Shown: one piece after another, positions 22,114-30,694 of the stretch
How positions within the stretch are numbered: the stretch's first letter is position 1
Layout of the letters: each line of letters begins with the position of its first letter
From: Streptomyces specialis
GTDB lineage: Bacteria > Actinomycetota > Actinomycetes > Streptomycetales > Streptomycetaceae
Direction: 5' to 3'
DNA length: 64,000 nucleotides
Assembly: GCF_001493375.1 (NCBI RefSeq)
Contig: NZ_LN929769.1
Coordinates: 186,001-250,000 of the forward strand
Translations under genes and position numbers: made by a program
Notes under the pieces: model-generated
The model's input: the letters and a program-made list of their open reading frames with translations, nothing else
Database searches by the model: none
Told to the model about the DNA's origin: nothing

Positions 22114-23505
22114 GTGCAGTATCACGAGTCGATGATCGACCTTGTCGGCAACACCCCCCTGGTCAAGCTGACCAAGGTCACGGCCGGTATCGCGGCCACC
22201 GTGCTGGCCAAGGTGGAGTACTTCAACCCTGGCGGCTCGGTGAAGGACCGGATCGCGCTGCGGATGATCGAGGCGGCCGAGCGGTCCGGGGCGCTGCGGC
22301 CCGGCGGCGTGATCGTCGAGCCGACCTCGGGCAACACCGGCGTCGGCCTGGCGATCGTGGCCCAGCAGAAGGGCTACCGCTGCGTCTTCGTCTGCCCCGA
22401 CAAGGTCTCCTCCGACAAGATCAACGTGATGCGGGCGTACGGCGCCGAGGTCGTGGTCTGCCCCACGGCCGTCGATCCCGAGCACCCCGACTCGTACTAC
22501 AACGTGTCCGACCGGCTGGTCCGCGAGACGCCCGGCGCGTGGAAGCCCGACCAGTACAGCAACCCGGACAACCCGAGGTCCCACTACGAGACCACCGGCC
22601 CGGAGATCTGGCGGCAGACCGGGGGCCGCGTCACGCACTTCGTCGCGGGCGTCGGCACCGGCGGCACCATCACCGGCACCGGCCGCTACCTGAAGGAGGC
22701 CGGCGGCGGGCGGGTCCGGATCGTCGGCGCCGACCCCGAGGGCTCGGTGTACTCCGGCGGCTCCGGGCGGCCGTACCTCGTCGAGGGCGTCGGCGAGGAC
22801 TTCTGGCCCGAGGCGTACGACCGGGACATCGCGGACGAGATCGTCGCGGTCTCCGACAAGGAGTCCTTCCGGATGACGCGGCGGCTGGCCCGCGAGGAAG
22901 GGCTGCTGGTCGGCGGGTCCTGCGGGATGGCGGGCGCCGCCGCCCTGAAGGGGGCGCGGCGGCTCGGCCCGGACGACGTGGTCGTCGTCCTGCTCCCGGA
23001 CGGCGGTCGCGGCTACCTCAGCAAGATCTTCAACGACGAGTGGATGGCCGACTACGGCTTCCTGGAGGGCGGCGAGCCCCAGACCCGGGTGGCGGACGTG
23101 CTGCGGCGCAAGGAGGGCGGCCTGCCGTCCCTGGTGCACATGCACCCCGACGAGACGGTCGGCGAGGCCATCGAGGTGCTGCGTGAGTACGGCGTGTCCC
23201 AGATGCCGGTGGTGAAGCCGGGCGCCGGGCACCCGGACGTGATGGCGGCCGAGATCGTCGGCTCGGTCGTGGAACGCGAGCTGCTGGACGCCCTCTTCAC
23301 GCAGAAGGCGGCCCTGGCGGACCGGCTGGAGGAGCACATGAGCCGGCCGCTGCCGCAGGTCGGGTCCGGTGAGCCGGTGGGCGACCTGATGGCCGTGCTG
23401 CGGGACGCGGACGCGGCGGTGGTGCTCGTGGACGGCAAGCCGACGGGCGTCGTGAGCAGGCAGGACCTGCTGGCGTTCCTGGCGGGCGGAGACGACGGGA
23501 AGTGA
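22114..23505 (+). CDS. Cystathionine beta-synthase
   Basis: A PLP enzyme that joins homocysteine and serine to cystathionine in reverse transsulfuration. The 463 residues have a fold-type II catalytic domain with PLP lysine K44 (NPGGSVKDRIALRM), EPTSGNTGVGLAI, GVGTGGTITGTGRYL and the phosphate-binding VGGSCGMAGAAA. A C-terminal pair of CBS domains runs from about residue 335 (SLVHMHPDETVGEAI, VSQMPVV, GVVSRQDLLAFL). The start is GTG 22114. The CBS pair argues for true beta-synthase over a cysteine synthase. Confidence 0.94.
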   Translation: MQYHESMIDLVGNTPLVKLTKVTAGIAATVLAKVEYFNPGGSVKDRIALRMIEAAERSGALRPGGVIVEPTSGNTGVGLAIVAQQKGYRCVFVCPDKVSSDKINVMRAYGAEVVVCPTAVDPEHPDSYYNVSDRLVRETPGAWKPDQYSNPDNPRSHYETTGPEIWRQTGGRVTHFVAGVGTGGTITGTGRYLKEAGGGRVRIVGADPEGSVYSGGSGRPYLVEGVGEDFWPEAYDRDIADEIVAVSDKESFRMTRRLAREEGLLVGGSCGMAGAAALKGARRLGPDDVVVVLLPDGGRGYLSKIFNDEWMADYGFLEGGEPQTRVADVLRRKEGGLPSLVHMHPDETVGEAIEVLREYGVSQMPVVKPGAGHPDVMAAEIVGSVVERELLDALFTQKAALADRLEEHMSRPLPQVGSGEPVGDLMAVLRDADAAVVLVDGKPTGVVSRQDLLAFLAGGDDGK

Positions 23506-23772
23506 CAGGTCAGGCGGCCCGCCGTTGGGGCGTCGGGCAAGAGATCCCGAAGTGTCACGGCCGGGCAACGCGTCGTTAACACCGGTCCGGCAGAGTTCTG
23601 GATGTCGGCACCAAGGACCTCCGGAGCGGCTCCCGGACCTCCCTGGTCGCCCGGACGCGAGGCCCCGACCCGGCCCGTGTCCCCGCGGGGACCGCCGTCG
23701 TCCCGCCCCTGGTGACTTCACCGGGGTGCGGCGGTCCCCGCCAGCCTCTTCCTCCGCGCCTCCCGCGCATCG

Positions 23773-23799
23773 CCGCCGCCCGCCGATGGCGGGCGGCGG
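23773..23799. terminator. Bidirectional terminator
   Basis: A 12-bp perfect stem (CCGCCGCCCGCC with its complement) has a GAT loop. The stretch 23506-23805 contains this and a 14-base palindrome GTCCCCGCGGGGAC at 23679-23692, and no gene that I can support. Confidence 0.75.
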
Positions 23800-23805
23800 G
23801 CGCGT

Positions 23806-24237
23806 TCAGTCCCAGTCCTCCCGGCGGGCCCCGCGGTTGAACAGCTTGCCGCCCGCGTAGCAGGCGTTGACGCCCACGATGCCGGCCCAGCACACGAAGA
23901 TCCCCGCCAGGCCCGTCTGCGCGGCGGCGATCGCGGACAGCGGGATCGCCAGCACGAGGGAGAGCGCGGCCAGGCCGAACGCGGCGCCCGGCCCGTGGCT
24001 CTCGCCGCTGCCCGGCGCCGGACGGCCGCCGCGCGCGATGACCATCTGCTGCTCGGCGAGCTGGCGGCGCACGCGCTTGTCCACGGTGGCGTCGATGCGC
24101 TGCTCGACCTTCGCGAGGAACGACTCGACCAGCTCCGCCTCATAGGACGCGCCGAGTTCCTTGCGGGTCTCCAGGGCGGCGTCCAGCTCCCGCCCGAGGT
24201 CGGAGTCGTGGTTCAGCTCGGGGTCACGGCCACTCAT
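23806..24237 (-). CDS. Conserved hypothetical membrane protein, ~143 aa
   Basis: The soluble N-terminus is coiled and charged (LDAALETRKELGASYEAELVESFLAKVEQRI). Two hydrophobic segments follow (GLAALSLVLAIPLSAIAAA and TGLAGIFVCWAGIVGVNACY). Proteins of this type are found throughout Streptomyces without a known role. The start is ambiguous among GTG 24249, ATG 24240 and ATG 24237. None has a clear ribosome-binding site. Confidence 0.7.
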   Translation of the reverse strand: MSGRDPELNHDSDLGRELDAALETRKELGASYEAELVESFLAKVEQRIDATVDKRVRRQLAEQQMVIARGGRPAPGSGESHGPGAAFGLAALSLVLAIPLSAIAAAQTGLAGIFVCWAGIVGVNACYAGGKLFNRGARREDWD

Positions 24238-24276
24238 CATGACCCACACCGTACGGCGGGCCGGGACCCGGCGGCA

Positions 24277-25623
24277 CTAGGGGTAACCCCCCTTTCCGGC
24301 GGGCGGCCCGCCGTACTCCGCGATCAGCTCCGCCGTCGTCTGCGGGCGGCGCAGCGTGCTGAACGCGCTCCCGCCGGCCCCGTCGTCCGCGCAGCCGTAG
24401 ACGCCGGGCCGGGGGAGCGCGTTGTAGCCGAACGGCGTGGAGAAGTAGTACGCGCCGGTGTCCAGCAGCGCGACCAGATCGCCCGGCGCCAGGCGCGGCA
24501 ACGGCCGGTCGCGGGCCACCAGGTCCCCGGCGAAGCAGCAGGGCCCGGCGACGTCCTGCCGGACGCGGGGGCCCGTCCCGGGCCGTCCCTCGGCGTCGTA
24601 GACCGCGACGCGCAGCGGCCAGGACTCGGGGACGAACACCGTGCGGACCGCGACCTGCGCGCCCGCGTGGGTGACGGCGATCGGCCGGCCGCCCGCCGAC
24701 TTGGTGTACTCCACGCGGGCCACGATCGTCCCGGCCTTGGCCAGCAGCGCCCGGCCGAACTCGGTGACCAGCCCGTACCGGCCGTCGAACAGCCCGGGGA
24801 CCGCGTCGCGCAGCAGGCGGGCGTAGTCGGCGAAGGACGGGGTGACGGCGTCGGACGCGAAGTTCACCGGCAGGCCGCCGCCGATGTCGAGGGTGTCGAC
24901 CTGCCGCCGCCCGGCCGCCGCGTTGATCTCCTCGGCCAGCTCGTAGGTGACCCGTACCCCCGCCGCCATCCGTTCCAGCGCCATGCCCTGGGAGCCGACG
25001 TGGCAGTGCAGCCGGGTCAGCCACGGCCGGTCGCGGAAGGCGGCCAGGATCCAGGCGCGGGCCCCGGGGTCCTGGAGCGGGACGCCGAACTTGGACGTGA
25101 CGGTCGCGGTGCTCATCGCGTCGATGCTGCCGCCGCCGAGCTGCGGGTTGATCCGCAGTCCCACCGGCCCCGGCGGCGCGGGCCGCGTGGCGAGCAGATC
25201 GTCCAGCCGGGCCAGCTCCTGCGGGTTGTCGGCGTTGAGCGCGATGCCCAGCGCGAGGGCCTCGCGCAGCTCGGACGGCGTCTTGGCGGGGGAGTCCAGC
25301 ACGATACGGCCGGGCGCGACCCCGGCGGCGCGGGCCAGGGCCAGCTCCCCGGGGCCGGCGACCTCGCAGCCAAGGCCCAGCCCGTTCAGCAGCCGCAGCA
25401 CGGGCACCAGCGACGCGGCCTTGACGGCGAAGGCGTGCAGCACCGGCCGGCCGCCGGGCGCGAGCACCGCGCCGAAGGCGGCGTGGAGGGCGCGGGCCGC
25501 CTCCTCGACGGCCCGCAGGTCGAGCAGGGCGACCAGCGGGTGGTCGTCGGTGAGAAGCCGGCGGGCGACGACGGCCCGCACGGCCGCGTCGCGCCGGGAG
25601 GACAGCTCCATGCCGCCAGCCAA
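24277..25623 (-). CDS. Diaminopimelate/ornithine decarboxylase-family PLP enzyme
   Basis: A fold-type III PLP decarboxylase of 448 residues. The barrel begins with HAFAVKAASLVPVL (PLP lysine), then GLGCEVAGPGELALA, LHCHVGSQG, the phosphate-binding LDIGGGLPVNF, and the C-terminal catalytic GPCCFAGD and TGAYYFSTPFGYN. It is longer and more divergent than housekeeping LysA, so the substrate amino acid is uncertain. It lies divergently 143 bases from hutF. Some members of this subgroup sit in siderophore or amino-acid pathways, but no such genes are nearby. Confidence 0.8.
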   Translation of the reverse strand: MAGGMELSSRRDAAVRAVVARRLLTDDHPLVALLDLRAVEEAARALHAAFGAVLAPGGRPVLHAFAVKAASLVPVLRLLNGLGLGCEVAGPGELALARAAGVAPGRIVLDSPAKTPSELREALALGIALNADNPQELARLDDLLATRPAPPGPVGLRINPQLGGGSIDAMSTATVTSKFGVPLQDPGARAWILAAFRDRPWLTRLHCHVGSQGMALERMAAGVRVTYELAEEINAAAGRRQVDTLDIGGGLPVNFASDAVTPSFADYARLLRDAVPGLFDGRYGLVTEFGRALLAKAGTIVARVEYTKSAGGRPIAVTHAGAQVAVRTVFVPESWPLRVAVYDAEGRPGTGPRVRQDVAGPCCFAGDLVARDRPLPRLAPGDLVALLDTGAYYFSTPFGYNALPRPGVYGCADDGAGGSAFSTLRRPQTTAELIAEYGGPPAGKGGYP

Positions 25624-25766
25624 GCACGGGCGGCGGACGAAAGGGGGACGGAAAGCGGGAAGAATCCGGCGAACCCGTGCGCCGGAGGCGGTTTCCGCCG
25701 GGCCGTTCCCGGGGTACTCGCGGGGGCACGCAGCCGTGTCCGGCCGGTCACCGAGGGGAGGTCCGG

Positions 25767-27119
25767 GTGTCCCTGACCGCGCAGACCTACTGGGCCGAGC
25801 ACGCCTGGCTCAACGACACCGTCGAGCCCGGCGTCCTGATCACCACCGCGCCCACCGGGCACATCACCGCGACGCGCGCCGATGTCCCGCAGCCCCCGCC
25901 CGGGGCCGTCGCGCTGCGCGGCCTGACCCTGCCCGGCTTCGCCAACGCCCACAGCCACTGCTTCCACCGCGCGCTGCGCTCCAGCGTCCAGATCGGCAGC
26001 GGCACCTTCTGGACGTGGCGCAGCTCCATGTACGCGCTCTCCCAGGAGCTGACCCCCGACTCGTACTTCGCGCTCGCCCGCGCCGTCTACGCGGAGATGG
26101 CGCTGGCGGGCATCACGTGCGTCGGGGAGTTCCACTACCTGCACCACGACCGGGGCGGCGCCCGGTACGGCGACCCCAACGCCATGGGCCGGGCCCTGAT
26201 CGCCGCCGCCTCGGCGGCCGGGATCCGCGTCACGCTGCTGGACACCTGCTACCTGTCCGCCGGCTTCGGCGAGCCGCCGGACCCGTCGCAGCTCCGTTTC
26301 TCCGACGGCACCGCCGACGCCTGGGCCGAACGCGCCGCCGCGCTGCGCGGCGGCGACACCGCCCGCGTCGGCGCCGCCGTCCACTCGGTGCGCGCCGTGC
26401 CCGCCGACGCGCTCGCCACCGTCGCGGCCTGGGCCGCCGAACGGGACGCCGTGCTCCACGTCCACCTCTCCGAGCAGCCCGGCGAGAACGAGGCGTGCCA
26501 CCGCGCCCACGGCCGCACCCCGGCGCGTCTGCTGGCGGACCACGGCGTCCTCGGCCCGCGCACCACGGCCGTGCACGCCACCCACCTCACCGACGACGAC
26601 ATCGGCCTTCTCGGCCGCGCCGGCACCGCCGTCTGCCTGTGCCCGACGACCGAACGCGACCTCGCCGACGGCATCGGCCCCGCCGCCGCGCTGCGCGCCG
26701 CGGGCAGCCCGCTGTGCCTGGGCAGCGACAGCCACGCCGTCATCGACATGCTCGCCGAGGCGCGCGGTGTGGAGATGCACGAACGTCTCGGCAGCCGCGT
26801 GCGCGGCCACTTCACCGCCGCCCAGCTCCTGCGCGCGGCCGGCGAGAGCGGGTACGCGGCGCTCGGCTGGCCGGAGGCCGGGCGCCTCGAACCGGGCGGC
26901 CTCGCCGACTTCACCACCGTCGCCCTGGACTCCGTCCGCACCGCCGGCCCGCCGCCCCGGCTGGCGGCCGAGGCGGCGGTGTTCGCCGCGACGGCCGCCG
27001 ATGTCCGGCACACCGTCGTCGGCGGGCGGCATGTGGTGCGGGACGGCGTCCACCAGTTGGTGCCCGACGTCCCGAGGGCCCTGACCCGGTCGATCGCCGC
27101 CCTGGGCGCCGCCCGCTAG
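25767..27119 (+). CDS. hutF: Formimidoylglutamate deiminase HutF
   Basis: A zinc amidohydrolase that deaminates N-formimino-L-glutamate to N-formyl-L-glutamate in histidine breakdown. The 450 residues have the metal ligands HSH in GFANAHSHCFHRAL and the HutF-specific stretch MYALSQELTPDSYFALARAV. GITCVGEFHYLHH, VHLSEQPGENEAC and the metal Asp in CLGSDSHAVIDM follow. GTG 25767 is chosen because GGGGAGG lies about 8 bases upstream and homology starts there. The usual partners hutU and hutI are not in the window. Confidence 0.92.
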   Translation: MSLTAQTYWAEHAWLNDTVEPGVLITTAPTGHITATRADVPQPPPGAVALRGLTLPGFANAHSHCFHRALRSSVQIGSGTFWTWRSSMYALSQELTPDSYFALARAVYAEMALAGITCVGEFHYLHHDRGGARYGDPNAMGRALIAAASAAGIRVTLLDTCYLSAGFGEPPDPSQLRFSDGTADAWAERAAALRGGDTARVGAAVHSVRAVPADALATVAAWAAERDAVLHVHLSEQPGENEACHRAHGRTPARLLADHGVLGPRTTAVHATHLTDDDIGLLGRAGTAVCLCPTTERDLADGIGPAAALRAAGSPLCLGSDSHAVIDMLAEARGVEMHERLGSRVRGHFTAAQLLRAAGESGYAALGWPEAGRLEPGGLADFTTVALDSVRTAGPPPRLAAEAAVFAATAADVRHTVVGGRHVVRDGVHQLVPDVPRALTRSIAALGAAR

Positions 27120-27184
27120 ACCCCACCGTCCGTGCCCGGTTCCGCCGATGACGGACGGGCGGGCGTCGCGGTACGGTCGGAGCC

Positions 27185-27700
27185 GTGATCCTGCCCAAGG
27201 AGCGTGACCCCCGGTTCATCACCATCCGCCGCGGGGGAACGCTCACGGACTCCGACCATCGGCTCCTGGCCCTGTGGGCCGCCATCTGCGCGGAGCACGT
27301 GCTCCCGCTCTTCGAGGCGGCGCGGCCCTCGGACCCCCGGCCTCGCCGGGCGGTCGAGCGGATCCGGGCCTGGGCCCGGGGGGAGATCACGATGTCCGAG
27401 TCCCGCGCGGCGGGCGGCCACGCCATGGCCGCGGCGCGAGTGCTGAGCGGTGCGGCCCGTCACGCGGCGTTCGCCGCCGGCCAGGCCGCGGTGGTGGCGC
27501 ATGTCGCCGCCCATGAGCTGGGTGCCGCGGCCTACGCGATCAAGGCGGTGCGCGCGGCGGCGCCCGCGGCGGAGGCGGAGAGCGCCGGACGGCTGGAGTG
27601 CCGCTGGCAGCGCGCACAGCTCCCGGAGCCGATACGCGCGCTCGTCCTGGACGACCAGCGCTCGCGCAACGAGATCTGCTGGTCGGTCTTCGACTGCTGA
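27185..27700 (+). CDS. Imm-5-like domain protein (putative immunity-type)
   Basis: A 171-residue helical, Ala-rich protein. It resembles the putative immunity-protein family called Imm-5-like (LALWAAICAEHVLPLFEA, AGGHAMAAARVLSGAARHAAFAAGQAA, VAAHELGAAAYAIKAV, ending WQRAQLPEPIRALVL). Some databases misname relatives as SbcC. No toxin gene is next to it, so an immunity role is only a family label. The start is GTG 27185. Confidence 0.6.
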   Translation: MILPKERDPRFITIRRGGTLTDSDHRLLALWAAICAEHVLPLFEAARPSDPRPRRAVERIRAWARGEITMSESRAAGGHAMAAARVLSGAARHAAFAAGQAAVVAHVAAHELGAAAYAIKAVRAAAPAAEAESAGRLECRWQRAQLPEPIRALVLDDQRSRNEICWSVFDC

Positions 27701-27827
27701 CGGCGCCGCCCGCCGCCGGACCCGCGGCGACCGGTCTCCCGGCGATCGATGACTTTTCGCGTCCGGGACGGTCTGGTGGAGGGGCGACCACCGTCGCCCG
27801 TTCACCGATCGGCGAGGAGCGACCGAC

Positions 27828-28217
27828 ATGACCGAGAACAACGACCAGACCGCCACCGCCCGCCTGGGCGGCGTGGTGCTGGGCAGCACCGACCCCGAGC
27901 GGCTGCACGCCTGGTACCGGGCGGCGTTCGCGCCGGAGGCCGAGCCGGGCGGGCCGGGGCTCGTGCTGGAGGTGGGCGGCTCCACGCTCATCTTCGAGCG
28001 CCGCGACGACGTCGCCCCGAAGGCGGCCGAGCCGGGCCGGGCCCTGCTCACCTTCCAGGTGGACGACATCAAGGCCGCCGCCGCGCGCCTCGACGAGCTG
28101 GGCGTCCGCTGGATCCGGCCGGTGTCCGACCCGGCGCCGGGCGACCCGGTGGTGCTCGCCACCGTGGAGGACCCCGACGGGAACTACCCGCAGATCCTCC
28201 AGGCCCTCAACGGCTGA
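27828..28217 (+). CDS. VOC-family (glyoxalase-fold) protein
   Basis: A 129-residue vicinal-oxygen-chelate protein with paired beta-alpha-beta-beta-beta modules: VVLGSTDPERLHAWYRAAF, then LLTFQVDDIKAAAARLDELGVRW, and the closing VEDPDGNYPQIL. The substrate is unknown. The start ATG 27828 has GAGGAG upstream. Its last bases overlap the end of the convergent MOSC gene by 11 bases. Confidence 0.85.
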   Translation: MTENNDQTATARLGGVVLGSTDPERLHAWYRAAFAPEAEPGGPGLVLEVGGSTLIFERRDDVAPKAAEPGRALLTFQVDDIKAAAARLDELGVRWIRPVSDPAPGDPVVLATVEDPDGNYPQILQALNG

Positions 28218-28890
28218 CGCGCTCGCCCTCGGCCGCCCACTTACGGGCCTTGCGCAGGATCTCCGGGTGCAGCGCGTCACCGGCGGCCAGCACGCGCGGG
28301 CGCAGCTCCGGCTCGGTGGTCCCGGCGCGGAAGAGGAACGCGACGGACACCTCGTGGCCGGGCCGGTGGACGATCTCGATCGGGTCACCGGCCCGGATCA
28401 CGCCCGGCCGGATCACGCGGAAGTACGCGCCGGGCAGCGCCTCGTTCGTGAAGCGCTTGATCCAGCCGCGCTCGTCCAGCCAGGTCGCGAAGGTGCGGCA
28501 GGGGATGCGCGGGGAGGTGACCTCGATCAGCAGATCGGGCCCGATCCGCCACCGTTCCCCGACGCGGGCGTCGTTGACGTCGATGCCGGTGGTGGTGAGG
28601 TTCTCGCCGAAGACGCCGTTGGTGAGCTTCCGGCCGAGGGTCGTCTCCCAGTGGTCCAGGTCCTCGCGGGCGTAGGCGTAGACGGCCTGGTCGTCGCCGC
28701 CGTGGTGGCGCAGGTGGCAGATCGTGTCCCCGGCCAGGCCGCTGCCGCCCGTGCCCTTGGGGCCCGGCGCGGAGACCGCCACCGGGTCGGGCGTCGGCCG
28801 CTTGTCGATGCCGGTCAGGCCGTCGGGGGACTCGGTCCTCGCCGAGGCGGCGGCCCGGCCGAGGTTCACGGACAGCAGGGTGCTCAGCAT
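28207..28890 (-). CDS. MOSC domain protein, YiiM-like
   Basis: A molybdenum-cofactor-sulfurase C-terminal-type domain of 227 residues, related to YiiM, which reduces N-hydroxylated compounds with Moco. The signature FGENLTTTGIDVNDARVGERW and the Cys-containing SPRIPCRTF that binds the molybdenum are present. A short C-terminal 3-alpha extension is also present. The convergent overlap with the VOC gene is unusual but small. Confidence 0.85.
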   Translation of the reverse strand: MLSTLLSVNLGRAAASARTESPDGLTGIDKRPTPDPVAVSAPGPKGTGGSGLAGDTICHLRHHGGDDQAVYAYAREDLDHWETTLGRKLTNGVFGENLTTTGIDVNDARVGERWRIGPDLLIEVTSPRIPCRTFATWLDERGWIKRFTNEALPGAYFRVIRPGVIRAGDPIEIVHRPGHEVSVAFLFRAGTTEPELRPRVLAAGDALHPEILRKARKWAAEGERVSR

Positions 28891-29020
28891 GCCGTCACCC
28901 TAGACGCCGCCCCCGGCCGGCCGCGCAGGGGATTCCGGCCGATCCCGGCACAGCAGCGGGGGCCCGTGGGACCTGAGCGGTCCGGCGGGCCCCCGGCAGG
29001 GCGCGAGCGGCGGCGGCGGG

Positions 29021-29887
29021 TCAGTCCTCGGCCATCAGCCCGCGGCGCAGCTTGCCCAGCGTCCGGGCCAGCAGGCGGGAGACGTGCATCTGCGAGATGC
29101 CCAGTTCCTCGCCGATCTCGGACTGGGTCATGTTCGCCACGAAGCGCAGCGACAGGATCCGCCGGTCGCGGGGCGCGAGCCGCGCGATCATCGGCTTGAG
29201 GGACTCGATGTACTCGATGCCCTCCAGGCCGTGGTCCTCGTAACCGATCCGGTCGGCCAGGGCGCCCTCGGGATCGTCGTCGGGCTGGGCGTCCAGCGAG
29301 CTGGCGGTGTACGCGTTCGACGCGGCCATGCCCTCCACGACCTCGTCCTCGCTGATCCGCAGCCGCGCGGCCAGCTCGGCCACGGTGGGGGAGCGGTCCA
29401 GCTTCTGCGACAGCTCGTCCCCGGCCTTGGCCAGGTCCAGGCGCAGTTCCTGGAGCCGCCGGGGGACGCGGACCGACCAGGAGGTGTCGCGGAAGAAACG
29501 CTTGATCTCGCCGATGATCGTCGGCATCGCGAATGTGGGGAATTCCACACCGCGGTCCGCCTCGAACCGGTCGATCGCCTTGATCAGGCCGATCGTGCCG
29601 ACCTGGACGATGTCCTCCATCGGCTCGCTGCGGGACCGGAACCTGCCCGCGGCGAACTTGACGAGGGCCAGGTTGAGTTCGATCAGGGTGTTGCGCACGT
29701 ACGCGTACTCGTGGGTGCCCTCGTCGAGGGTCCGCAGGCGCACGAACAGGCTCTTGGACAGGGCGCGCGCGTCGGGCGGCGCCACCGTGTCGTAGTGGGG
29801 GAGGTCGGGCAGCGAGGCGAACACGTCCTCGTCGGGGGCAGTGACTCCGCTGCCGGGCTGGTGGGTTGTCTCAGGGGCGGGTGACAT
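29021..29887 (-). CDS. RNA polymerase sigma factor, SigB/SigF/SigG family
   Basis: A group 3 sigma factor of 288 residues. Region 2 contains RNTLIELNLALVKFAAGRF and DIVQVGTIGLIKAIDRFE (2.1-2.2), then VEFPTFAMPTIIGEIKRFFRD (2.4). Region 3 starts at VRVPRRLQELRLDLAKA. Region 4 ends with QSEIGEELGISQMHVSRLL. The start ATG 29887 is preceded by GGAGGA. Two divergent genes encode a STAS antagonist and a kinase-like anti-sigma factor. The locus corresponds to SigI of S. coelicolor, for which PrsI and ArsI partner switching is described. This correspondence is by position. Confidence 0.93.
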   Translation of the reverse strand: MSPAPETTHQPGSGVTAPDEDVFASLPDLPHYDTVAPPDARALSKSLFVRLRTLDEGTHEYAYVRNTLIELNLALVKFAAGRFRSRSEPMEDIVQVGTIGLIKAIDRFEADRGVEFPTFAMPTIIGEIKRFFRDTSWSVRVPRRLQELRLDLAKAGDELSQKLDRSPTVAELAARLRISEDEVVEGMAASNAYTASSLDAQPDDDPEGALADRIGYEDHGLEGIEYIESLKPMIARLAPRDRRILSLRFVANMTQSEIGEELGISQMHVSRLLARTLGKLRRGLMAED

Positions 29888-30084
29888 GGGGGGGTCCTCC
29901 GAATCGTCTCGGCATATGGCTGCCGAAGCCGTGAGGTGCACTACGGGGTGCGGCGCCTCCAAAGCCGGCGTGGGGATACTGATGTGTTCTAGACCTACCC
30001 GGCGTACGGTGACGATGGCAAGTCTGCTAGGACCGAATTGGGCTCTTTGTCCGTCTTGTTCGGCTGTTGAGCGATCCCGTCAGG

Positions 30085-30105
30085 GGCTAAGGTTCGAACC
30101 TAGCC
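30085..30105. promoter_or_regulatory. Palindrome upstream of the STAS gene
   Basis: The core AGGTTCGAACCT is a perfect 12-base palindrome, extended by GGCT and AGCC arms with one extra A on the left. It lies 30 bases before the STAS start, in the 248-base divergent region 29888-30135. It may be an operator. The same core resembles a tRNA T-loop, but no tRNA can be folded around it. Confidence 0.35.
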
Positions 30106-30135
30106 AGGAACGGGCTCCAGAATGAAGGGGGCTGC

Positions 30136-30516
30136 ATGGACCGCGGGATGCAGGGTGAACGAACCCCGCGCCAACTGACGGTCGAAGTGCGGCGCGTGGG
30201 TACAGGTGCGGTGGTCTCGCCGATCGGCGAGCTCGACCACCACTCCGCCGGTGAACTTCGCGCGGCGCTCGACCGTTGCGTCGCGGACGGTTGTTCCCGG
30301 ATCGTTATCGACTGCTCGGCGCTCGAATTCTGCGACTCCACCGGACTCAACGTGCTTCTCGCCGCGCGGCTGGAAGCGGAGACGGTGGGTGGAGAGGTGC
30401 AGTTGGCCGGAATGCGGCCGAATGTCGCCCGCGTTTTCGAGATAACAGGTGCCGGTTCCGTCTTCGTGGTGCACGACAGTCTCGACGAGGCTCTCGCGGC
30501 CCTTCCGGCCGAATGA
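30136..30516 (+). CDS. STAS-domain anti-sigma factor antagonist
   Basis: A 126-residue SpoIIAA/RsbV-like protein. When unphosphorylated it binds the anti-sigma kinase and frees the sigma factor. The fold starts at LTVEVRRVGTGAVVSPIGELD and the phosphoacceptor is Ser68 in EFCDSTGLNVLL. It ends in FVVHDSLDEALAAL. It is divergent from the sigma gene and precedes the kinase gene by 178 bases. Confidence 0.92.
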   Translation: MDRGMQGERTPRQLTVEVRRVGTGAVVSPIGELDHHSAGELRAALDRCVADGCSRIVIDCSALEFCDSTGLNVLLAARLEAETVGGEVQLAGMRPNVARVFEITGAGSVFVVHDSLDEALAALPAE

Positions 30517-30694
30517 GGTCCGCGCTCGGGACGCCGTGCGCGTCACCGGTCGGCGGGTCACACTATTACCGGGATTACCGGGAACGGGCGGGTGTGGCCC
30601 CCGCTCGTCAGGGCAGGAGTTCAGGCACGCCGGGCCACTGGGACGACTCGGCATGGTCATCCGGAGACACGGCGATGCGGTGAGGGGAGCGCGT

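Noticed and set aside
20935..23721. A 928-residue minus-strand frame covering cystathionine beta-synthase
   Set aside because: The first two thirds are antisense to the synthase gene. Only the SGNH hydrolase part from 21975 downward is a real protein.
30085..30105. The GGTTCGAACC core as part of a tRNA gene
   Set aside because: The T-loop-like core lacks acceptor and anticodon arms in suitable positions.
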